A stretch of DNA of 36,831 bases. Source: a virus. Every line of letters begins with the position of its first letter. Within the stretch, counting starts at the first letter, position 1. Shown one piece after another: positions 1 to 4,685 of this stretch. The notes under the pieces are model-generated. The model was not told where the DNA came from, ran no database searches, and saw only the letters and a program-made list of their open reading frames with translations. The stretch spans positions 1 to 36,831 of IMG/VR virus record IMGVR_UViG_3300009285_000459. One strand, given 5' to 3'. A program made the position numbers and the translations under genes.

Positions 1-76
1 CGCCGTTTCCATCATTAAGCCATTTCAAGTGTTTATCTAAAATATTTTTTAGTTCTTTTCCCGTATATGTTTTCAT
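1..76 (-). CDS. N-terminal part of a 70-residue phage protein (split by window ends)
   Basis: The ATG at 76 overlaps the TAA of the upstream annealing-protein gene by one base (TAATG), and 25 codons run off the window start. The N-terminus MKTYTGKELKNILDKHLKWL resembles the leader found in phage proteins that normally continue into pentapeptide repeats. Joined to 36831..36695 on the same strand, the frame continues without a stop: 76 + 137 = 213 bases, 70 residues plus stop. The joined protein has the leader and a DUF5758-like tail but no pentapeptide repeats. Function is unknown. The family resemblance is from memory of related phage proteins; the frame continuity is seen directly. Confidence 0.75.
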   Translation of the reverse strand, partial: MKTYTGKELKNILDKHLKWLNDGNG

Positions 77-735
77 TAGGCCTCCTTACTTTCCTCAAAT
101 TCGGCTTTGTCCTTAAGTAATCCTTTGACCGAAGTGCGGATAGTATCAATTGACCATTTGGCTATTTCGCAAATTTCCCGGACTTCTCCCCGATTAAATT
201 TGAGGATTTTTAAGTCGGCTTTAATATCGTCCGGAAGGGTTTCTATGGTTAGAGATACCTCCGTTCCCTGAAAATTATCTTTCACGTTGTCGGCGGGGGA
301 TTGCTCATATTTGCTGTCGTGACTCCCCCCGGCATAGATGTCCGCGGCTACCCCAATCATCTTCATGGCTACTGATAGGGCATCCGTGGTTGCCATCTTC
401 ACACACTCGTCTGAAGTGTGCAATCCAGCTTTTTCTTTGGCTATGAACATGGAGCCACCTACTCCGGGGATTGCATCACTCCATGCACCGTCAACTTTAA
501 TAAATAATTTGATTCTTACATTACATATCATTTGCCCATCACTGCCTATGGTGAAGGCTATGTCTTCTATGATATATTTCCATCCTATACCACAAGGGCC
601 GAAAAGTTCTGTCATGGCCTGATACCGCCACATAGGTTTAATATCGGTCATGCCATTAAGACGGCCTCCGGATATATTTTTAAGTGCCCATTTGGGTGGA
701 GTTCTAAGGGTGTTCCATATTTGTTTATTTTCCAT
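76..735 (-). CDS. Rad52/Sak-like single-strand annealing protein
   Basis: This 219-residue protein looks like the compact phage Rad52-superfamily annealases, which pair complementary single strands during phage recombination and work with SSB. Recognisable stretches are the N-terminal 'SGGRLNGMTDIKPMWRYQAM' followed by 'ELFGPCGIGWKY' (about residues 22-55) and 'DECVKMATTDALSVAMKMIG' (about 110-130), then 'DIYAGGSHDSKY'. These are typical of phage annealases of this type. The C-terminal third is charged and probably less conserved. The start has a clear GGAGG six bases upstream and overlaps the previous gene by 11 bases. It belongs to the leftward operon that also carries SSB, helicase and replication protein. 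The superfamily is fairly secure; the exact family (Sak or Sak3-like) is not. Confidence 0.7.
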   Translation of the reverse strand: MENKQIWNTLRTPPKWALKNISGGRLNGMTDIKPMWRYQAMTELFGPCGIGWKYIIEDIAFTIGSDGQMICNVRIKLFIKVDGAWSDAIPGVGGSMFIAKEKAGLHTSDECVKMATTDALSVAMKMIGVAADIYAGGSHDSKYEQSPADNVKDNFQGTEVSLTIETLPDDIKADLKILKFNRGEVREICEIAKWSIDTIRTSVKGLLKDKAEFEESKEA

Positions 736-1060
736 CGTGTTCCTCCGAAAAGTGTTCGTTCATCATTATGCTAATAAAGTCAGGCGTAACTTTATCTATA
801 AGTTCACCCGGGATGGGTTCTTTGTCGAGCCGGTTATTCATATCATTAAGAGCGCCCTCCATTTCTGTTTTCAGAATGAAAGTGTTGAGCAGGTCGCGAA
901 GTTTTTTAGTTTTGGTCAAGGTTTCTCCAAGAAGTAAATTAATATTAGTAGATAATCTTAATGCGGTCGTTCTATAGTTATTCCCATTCTTAGGTACATA
1001 CAACCATTCTATTGTCATCTCATCCTCTTCCTGAACGTGTATTGTGGTAGAACTAATCAT
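725..1060 (-). CDS. hypothetical protein, 111 aa
   Basis: No family recognised. The protein is acidic and mostly helical, without signal peptide, membrane segment or cysteines. The ATG at 1060 has GGAGG six bases upstream, and the frame overlaps both the preceding gene (8 bases) and the annealing-protein gene (11 bases), which suggests translational coupling. From its position just before the annealing protein it may take part in recombination or replication, but that is inference from context only. Confidence 0.75.
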   Translation of the reverse strand: MISSTTIHVQEEDEMTIEWLYVPKNGNNYRTTALRLSTNINLLLGETLTKTKKLRDLLNTFILKTEMEGALNDMNNRLDKEPIPGELIDKVTPDFISIMMNEHFSEEHDGK

Positions 1061-1310
1061 GCGAAACCTCCAGATATTTTTTTATTGCCTCTTGTATTTC
1101 ATCGTTATAAATTTCATAGTCCGATTGGTGAGCTGTTATGTACTTAATGATTTTCCGTGTTCCGCTTTTCTCAACAATCTCGGACTCCAATACTTCATAC
1201 AGGTCGTATTCGTAGTCATTCCCCTCTAACGGAAGAATATATACTGCGAATGTTTGGTCTTCCAGTTCCAACTTGAAGTGCATAATGATATATGGTAGAA
1301 TTTTTCTCAA
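1053..1310 (-). CDS. hypothetical protein, 85 aa, TTG start
   Basis: Not recognised. It is rich in acidic and aromatic residues with several Asp/Glu-Tyr pairs. The frame begins at a TTG at 1310 that lies seven bases after a perfect GGAGG; the next in-frame ATG (residue 10, about 1283) has no comparable site, so TTG is preferred. It overlaps the following gene by 8 bases. It is the second gene of the leftward operon that starts near 1590. Confidence 0.7.
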   Translation of the reverse strand: MRKILPYIIMHFKLELEDQTFAVYILPLEGNDYEYDLYEVLESEIVEKSGTRKIIKYITAHQSDYEIYNDEIQEAIKKYLEVSHD

Positions 1311-1382
1311 TGTGGTTCCTCCATAATTTTAGAATGAATGGGCCAACGATAAGAAATTTATGAGTAGCCCCGTTAAGCATCC

Positions 1383-1529
1383 TCATTTCATAACCTTTGT
1401 TTCTGCGGCGATATAGTCAGTGATTAACTTCTCGACCACGAAGCGTATTACCATGCCCTTGGATTTGCAAACTTCTCTGAGTTTGTTATTGAGTTCCAAT
1501 GGGATGGCTACTGTTGCAAGCTTATCCAT
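1383..1529 (-). CDS. small ribbon-helix-helix-like protein, 48 aa
   Basis: The ATG at 1529, with GGAGG seven bases upstream, gives a 48-residue protein. The pattern 'KLATVAIPLELNNKLREVCK' followed by 'VIRFVVEKLITDYIA' fits a short Arc/MetJ-type ribbon-helix-helix fold: a beta strand, then two helices. Such proteins bind operators as dimers. An upstream in-frame ATG at 1595 lacks a ribosome-binding site and would put the promoter inside the gene, so it is not used. As first gene after the promoter at 1564..1591 it is a candidate repressor of its own operon (inference). Confidence 0.65.
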   Translation of the reverse strand: MDKLATVAIPLELNNKLREVCKSKGMVIRFVVEKLITDYIAAETKVMK

Positions 1530-1563
1530 GCCGTGCCTCCTTATAATTAATATTGATAAAGAT

Positions 1564-1591
1564 AATTTAATATCTTTTAGAATAAAGTCAA
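1564..1591 (-). promoter_or_regulatory. leftward sigma-70-type promoter of the early operon
   Basis: TTGACT (1586..1591) and TAAATT (1564..1569) are separated by 16 bases. The -35 and following bases, TTGACTTTATTC, are identical to those of the promoter at 8190..8218. It lies 35 bases upstream of the RHH-like gene start. Confidence 0.5.
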
Positions 1592-1655
1592 GCAAAAAAA
1601 ATATTTGTGGAGATTTTTTTAATTCCCATGCCGGAAAGTTGAAAAATATTTTCGT

Positions 1656-1693
1656 GGGCTTATAGGGGTTGGGTTTTCAGGGGCTTATGGGGG
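1656..1693 (+). repeat. 25-bp tandem direct repeat and G-run cluster in a non-coding gap
   Basis: The 300-base gap between the promoter at 1591 and the small gene ending at 1830 has no convincing gene. Within it, GGGCTTATAGGGGTTGGGTT (from 1656) is repeated with few changes from 1681. The plus strand therefore carries runs of 3, 4, 3, 4 and 5 G separated by 2-6 bases, a pattern that can form a G-quadruplex. The rest of the gap holds the palindrome at 1731 and the terminator at 1795. Confidence 0.6.
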
Positions 1694-1730
1694 TTAGGTT
1701 TCCCCTGAACGGCTCACCTGAGGGAATAAA

Positions 1731-1746
1731 AACTGACGCGTCAGTT
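1731..1746. repeat. 16-bp palindrome, copy 1 of 4
   Basis: AACTGACGCGTCAGTT, a perfect palindrome. Copies with changed centres occur at 4266, 4423 and 28751. This one lies inside a longer imperfect inverted repeat (GCTCACC near 1712 against GGTGAGC near 1756). It may be an operator or part of a bidirectional terminator. Confidence 0.7.
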
Positions 1747-1794
1747 CTCCGCCTGGGTGAGCGTGTAGGGGATCGTGTTGATAATTAAGGATAT

Positions 1795-1818
1795 AAAAAA
1801 ACCGGCATTTCTGCCGGT
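1795..1818 (-). terminator. intrinsic terminator
   Basis: On the minus strand, ACCGGCA and TGCCGGT form a 7-bp stem with a four-base loop, followed by a run of T (1801 down to 1795). It sits 12 bases after the stop of the gene at 1830..2000 and ends the short leftward transcript from the promoter at 2180..2208. Confidence 0.85.
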
Positions 1819-1829
1819 CGTTTAGTGGG

Positions 1830-2000
1830 TTAGGGTCGGGGTTTGGTGCGGGGTCTTCCGCCTTTCTTCCCGTTTTCCCTACTGGACTTTGCTTTTCGCT
1901 CACTTATTGTCAATCCGCCTTTGCGCCCGATGGTTGATAAATAGCGGTGTATAATTTCCCGTGCGTTGTTAATGTCTGCAATACGCTGGTTGTCTGTCAT
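1830..2000 (-). CDS. small basic protein, 56 aa, GKKGGRP tail
   Basis: ATG at 2000 follows GGAGG. The protein is strongly basic, with 'GRKGGLTISERKAKSSRENG' followed by 'KKGGRPRTKPRP'. This glycine-lysine pattern is common in short phage and plasmid proteins of unknown role and suggests nucleic-acid binding. It is the second and last gene of the short leftward transcript and is followed by an intrinsic terminator. An overlapping 69-codon frame at 1694..1903 runs through that terminator and is not a gene. Confidence 0.7.
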   Translation of the reverse strand: MTDNQRIADINNAREIIHRYLSTIGRKGGLTISERKAKSSRENGKKGGRPRTKPRP

Positions 2001-2054
2001 GCTGTCGCCTCCTTGGTTATGGTAATGTTTTTGGCATATCCGCGAATAAATTTA

Positions 2055-2147
2055 TTACTCACGCTTTAAGCGTTCTTGGTTTTCACAATACATTTTTTCG
2101 TGTTCTCCTGTGGTCGTGTTGTCATAGTCTATGTAATAAGCATCCAT
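2055..2147 (-). CDS. micro-protein, 30 aa
   Basis: The sequence MDAYYIDYDNTTTGEHEKMY continues to 30 residues. Support comes from a GGAGG seven bases before the ATG and the promoter at 2180..2208 just upstream. No family is recognised. It is acidic and Tyr-rich at the start and basic at the end. A leader peptide role is possible. Confidence 0.55.
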   Translation of the reverse strand: MDAYYIDYDNTTTGEHEKMYCENQERLKRE

Positions 2148-2179
2148 TTAAAAACCTCCGTTAAATTTATTTATACCAT

Positions 2180-2208
2180 ATAATACAATGCCGGTTTGGT
2201 ATCGTCAA
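2180..2208 (-). promoter_or_regulatory. leftward promoter of a divergent pair
   Basis: TTGACG (2203..2208), 17-base spacer, TATTAT (2180..2185). It drives the two small leftward genes at 2055 and 1830. Its -35 lies 71 bases from that of the rightward promoter; the DNA between is an A-rich tract (about 2221-2275). Confidence 0.75.
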
Positions 2209-2278
2209 CACTATACATCTGTTTTATTCATAAAAATGTAAAAAAAATAAAAAAAAGTAAAAAAAATTAAATAAACAC

Positions 2279-2307
2279 TTGACAATTTAAGCGGGTTGGG
2301 TTATATT
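2279..2307 (+). promoter_or_regulatory. rightward promoter of the four-gene operon
   Basis: A consensus TTGACA (2279..2284), 17-base spacer and TATATT (2302..2307), preceded by a long A-rich tract that may act as an UP element. The first ATG is at 2344 with AGAGG upstream. Confidence 0.85.
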
Positions 2308-2343
2308 ATATTTATAAATAAATAATACAAAAGAGGTTTCAAA

Positions 2344-2499
2344 ATGAGTGCAAGAGAAAAACAAATTGTAAAGGGAATGATTAAAGAAGCTAAAAGACTG
2401 GTTGACTTAGCACAAAGAATCGGCAATTCACAACTTAAGGCGCAAGCAATTGCACAAGCTGATTTATGTAAATTTTATGTTGAGAAATGGAGCCGATAA
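2344..2499 (+). CDS. small helical protein, 51 aa
   Basis: First gene of the rightward operon. It starts at ATG 2344 with AGAGG and the leader GAGGTTTCAAA, which recurs before the gene at 3296 and in variant form before 2718. The 51 residues (MSAREKQIVKGMIKEAKRLV...) look like one or two amphipathic helices and match no family I know. It ends one base before the ATG of the next gene, so translation is probably coupled. Confidence 0.7.
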   Translation: MSAREKQIVKGMIKEAKRLVDLAQRIGNSQLKAQAIAQADLCKFYVEKWSR

Positions 2500-2500
2500 C

Positions 2501-2644
2501 ATGAAAAAAATAACGATAATCGAATTGGTGCGGGAAATGGCAATCTTAAAAGCGTCAATGGAAATGGAAAAGAATCCGGTCAAAGTTCATTACCTCAAAA
2601 AGTTGTATAATGAAGTGAGACAGGAAATGGCATTTATCCAGTAG
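2501..2644 (+). CDS. small helical protein, 47 aa
   Basis: ATG at 2501 follows GGAG within the end of the previous gene. The start at 2450 is not used because it lies inside the previous gene without a ribosome-binding site. The 47 residues (MKKITIIELVREMAILKASM...) form a charged helical protein with no recognised family. The three-way-junction RNA element begins five bases after its stop codon. Confidence 0.7.
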   Translation: MKKITIIELVREMAILKASMEMEKNPVKVHYLKKLYNEVRQEMAFIQ

Positions 2645-2649
2645 TAAAA

Positions 2650-2688
2650 GCCGTTCGCTTCGGGCGTGGTCTTCAATGACAAAACGGC
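2650..2688 (+). ncRNA. 39-nt three-way-junction RNA element, copy A
   Basis: Outer stem GCCGTT/AACGGC (2650..2655 with 2683..2688), first hairpin CGC-TTCGG-GCG, linker TG, second hairpin GTC-TTCAAT-GAC, linker AA. Copy B at 3225..3263 has the same length and fold but different paired bases: four base pairs are exchanged and one is changed to G-U. The junction linkers and the loop bases TTC and AT are unchanged. This is the pattern of a selected RNA structure. It lies between the stop of one gene and the ribosome-binding site of the next, 29 bases before the ATG at 2718. Confidence 0.75.
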
Positions 2689-2717
2689 GCATCAAAAAAA
2701 TAAAGGATGGTTTCAAA

Positions 2718-3218
2718 ATGATGACATTAGAAGAAAAAAAAGAAAGAAGAGAGAAAAGGAAATTTCAGAAATCGCTTGAAAATGATTTGGAAAGGGTAGC
2801 GAGTGAGCGCGATAATAAAAATTATGATAATATCATAATAAATATTGAATGGATTAATTCTCGTATCTGGGGCGCGAATCCTCACGTTACAATTTGGGCG
2901 CGGGAAACTGGCGTAAAAAATGACGATTATTACGGCACCGCGTCCGGATGTGGATATGATAAAGAGTCCTCCGCTGTCGCCTCGGCACTTAATAACGGAT
3001 GTCTTTTATATAAGTTGTGGGGTAAGGTTGATTCTGGGGAATGGTCTTCCGCTCCTTATGGTGTTTCGTGTTATACCCATGCCGGTCTTTTCCCTCGTCC
3101 TCGTTTCTCTTGTGGTGTAGGTATCTCCTGCATGTATAAAATAGCTGAATGGCTTGGCGGTACGTTCCGCCATGTATCAGGCGGAAAAATGTTCGATGTT
3201 TATGAGCTTAATTTCTAA
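2718..3218 (+). CDS. conserved phage-type hypothetical protein, 166 aa
   Basis: The chosen ATG (2718) follows an AAGGATGGTTTCAAA leader like those of its operon neighbours; an in-frame ATG at 2676 lies inside the RNA element and would add 14 residues. The N-terminal 40 residues are highly charged and coiled. The core contains 'YYGTASGCGYDKESSAVASA', a pattern I associate with a widespread gut-phage protein of unknown function, followed by Gly, Tyr and Cys-rich sequence. No catalytic motif can be named. Confidence 0.75.
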   Translation: MMTLEEKKERREKRKFQKSLENDLERVASERDNKNYDNIIINIEWINSRIWGANPHVTIWARETGVKNDDYYGTASGCGYDKESSAVASALNNGCLLYKLWGKVDSGEWSSAPYGVSCYTHAGLFPRPRFSCGVGISCMYKIAEWLGGTFRHVSGGKMFDVYELNF

Positions 3219-3224
3219 TCAATT

Positions 3225-3263
3225 GCCCTGCGGTTTAGCCGTGATCTTCGATGGTAACAGGGC
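3225..3263 (+). ncRNA. 39-nt three-way-junction RNA element, copy B
   Basis: Outer stem GCCCTG/CAGGGC (3225..3230 with 3258..3263), which a flanking T-A pair can extend to 7 bp. First hairpin CGG-TTTAG-CCG, linker TG, second hairpin ATC-TTCGAT-GGT, linker AA. Same geometry as copy A with compensating changes. It lies six bases after the preceding stop and 32 bases before the ATG at 3296. Confidence 0.75.
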
Positions 3264-3295
3264 AAAGCAAATTTATAAAAAAAAGAGGTTTCAAA

Positions 3296-3844
3296 ATGAA
3301 AATAGTACAAATTAAAGTTTACAAGTTTCATGAGTTGAAAGAGGATGTCAGGGATAAAGTCGTTGATAATTGGAGAAATGACGATTCTTATTTATGGTCA
3401 AGTGAAAATAATAATGTTCTTAACGAGTTTGTAAAGCTCGCTCCGGTTAAGGTTCAGGGGTTTGAATATGGGTATAGAAAATATATTAATTTCTCGGTTG
3501 ACGATATAGATTTCCGTTATGATGATGAGATTCAAGAAATGACTGGTGTAAGGCTGTGGAAATATCTCCGCAACCATTTCCCGGCATTGTGTGAGATGAC
3601 CGTCAAGTATCAAGAGTGCCCGCTTACAGGATATTATTTGGATTACGATATCCTTAAGCCTTTAGAGTCATTTCTTAAGCGTCCGGATAAAAGAGGCATC
3701 GAAGAAATAATGTCCGATTGTATCCATGCTTGGCTTGATGCCTGCGATAGTGATTATGATTACTGGTTGTCTGCCGAGTCTATCATTGATGACATAAACG
3801 CTAATGATTATGATTTTACGGTTGATGGCAAGATATGCGGATAA
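3296..3844 (+). CDS. hypothetical acidic protein, 182 aa
   Basis: ATG 3296 is preceded by AGAGGTTTCAAA, so this start is preferred to the in-frame ATG 3251 located in RNA element B. The N-terminus 'YKFHELKEDVRDKVVDNWRN' resembles a recurring phage motif (F-x-E-L, then a helix with K-V/A). The rest is rich in Asp and Tyr, especially the tail 'DACDSDYDYW'. Strong acidity may indicate a DNA-mimic or a protein that binds a host protein, but that is speculation. It is the last gene of the rightward operon. Confidence 0.75.
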   Translation: MKIVQIKVYKFHELKEDVRDKVVDNWRNDDSYLWSSENNNVLNEFVKLAPVKVQGFEYGYRKYINFSVDDIDFRYDDEIQEMTGVRLWKYLRNHFPALCEMTVKYQECPLTGYYLDYDILKPLESFLKRPDKRGIEEIMSDCIHAWLDACDSDYDYWLSAESIIDDINANDYDFTVDGKICG

Positions 3845-3863
3845 TTTGATTGATTCTATTAAG

Positions 3864-3887
3864 GCCGGATTTGTTCCGGCTTTTCTT
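3864..3887 (+). terminator. intrinsic terminator of the rightward operon
   Basis: GCCGGA-TTTGT-TCCGGC (3864..3880) followed by TTTTCTTTTA. It lies 20 bases after the stop of the last rightward gene. Confidence 0.9.
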
Positions 3888-3943
3888 TTATTCCAGGTGT
3901 GTTACTAATATATAATTCGTGCCACTATAAGCCAAAATAAGGC

Positions 3944-3973
3944 TTGACAGATATGCACACAAGGGGATATTAT
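3944..3973 (+). promoter_or_regulatory. rightward promoter in the non-coding region
   Basis: TTGACA (3944..3949), 18-base spacer, TATTAT (3968..3973). No gene follows; a terminator-like stem lies about 55 bases after the expected start of transcription. Confidence 0.6.
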
Positions 3974-3979
3974 CCAGAC

Positions 3980-4063
3980 ATAGCGTGATTCCTTCCCTTA
4001 ATTTCCTGTAATTTCCCTTTATGTGTGTGATGTAAACCCCGTGTCAAAGCGGGGTTTCTTCGC
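3980..4063 (+). ncRNA. candidate small RNA of about 80 nt
   Basis: It is bounded by the promoter at 3944..3973 and the hairpin AAACCCCG/CGGGGTTT (4034..4041 with 4050..4057), which is followed by CTTCGCTT. No coding frame of note is inside. The exact 5' end is an estimate from the -10 position. The hairpin could instead serve only to block read-through. Confidence 0.4.
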
Positions 4064-4229
4064 TTCCCCTCACTCTTCACTATCCCATAAACATTAATCT
4101 TTATATTATATCTCTTCCCCATTACATGGTAAGTACTCCCTTCCGTAGGTGTGCCAATACCATTACTTTCAAGGTAAGACTTTTAGTGACACGGTTTCGG
4201 ACGGCTGGGCTTATAATCTCACACTCATT

Positions 4230-4264
4230 TGTAATGATATCAAAACAAATATGTAATCATTACA
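4230..4264. repeat. 9-bp inverted repeat next to palindrome copy 2
   Basis: TGTAATGAT (4230..4238) and ATCATTACA (4256..4264) are spaced by 17 bases and lie one base from the palindrome at 4266. The arrangement looks like a composite operator; the binding protein is not known. Confidence 0.6.
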
Positions 4265-4265
4265 G

Positions 4266-4281
4266 AACTGACGTGTCAGTT
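4266..4281. repeat. 16-bp palindrome, copy 2 of 4
   Basis: AACTGACGTGTCAGTT, followed by TT. The arms match the copies at 1731 and 28751 exactly; only the centre differs. Confidence 0.7.
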
Positions 4282-4422
4282 TTCCATATCTCACAATAAG
4301 GCCATGTTCGTTCAGGACGTATCAACACAAGGGGAAACAATGCCGTGCCCGTCTCCGTAGAGATATGCACGTCTGGCGCATGGTGTGGCGTATGGTCTGA
4401 GGTAGATGTGATTGGTGATTAG

Positions 4423-4438
4423 AACTGATGTGTCAGTT
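4423..4438. repeat. 16-bp palindrome, copy 3 of 4
   Basis: AACTGATGTGTCAGTT, followed by TT. The outer 6-base arms AACTGA/TCAGTT are identical to the other copies, with a changed centre. Confidence 0.7.
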
Positions 4439-4685
4439 TTCGCACGCACGGTGGGGGGGGTGCAATCCTCGTCGGAAGGTCATCCGGCATGGAATCCGTC
4501 CAATTCCGCACCAAGTATATTTTCAGGTTCACATTCCCAAGACAGATAAGACATAGTATTTGTCCAATGGAGTATCCGTAGGGTGAGGAAAGTAGACTTT
4601 AGGGGAGAAGGAATATCCCGGTTTTATCCCGACGGTGGGGAAAGTAGCCTTTTTATATATGAGCGCATGGGCGGGTTGTATTGGG

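Larger units (their letters stand above)
3891..4685. other. non-coding region of about 800 bp between convergent units
   Basis: No gene with an acceptable start and ribosome-binding site was found on either strand. The stretch contains a promoter (3944..3973), a stem with T-rich tail (4034..4061), an inverted repeat (4230..4264), two 16-bp palindromes (4266, 4423), a run of eight G (4453..4460) and an imperfect direct repeat around GGAAAGTAG (near 4588 and 4640). A 67-codon minus frame (4529..4732) overlaps the methyltransferase end but lacks a Shine-Dalgarno site. The region is a candidate for a replication origin or a regulatory hub. Confidence 0.6.

Noticed and set aside
1694-1903. A 69-codon minus-strand frame
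   Set aside because: It runs through an intrinsic terminator and overlaps the well-supported 56-residue gene in another frame.
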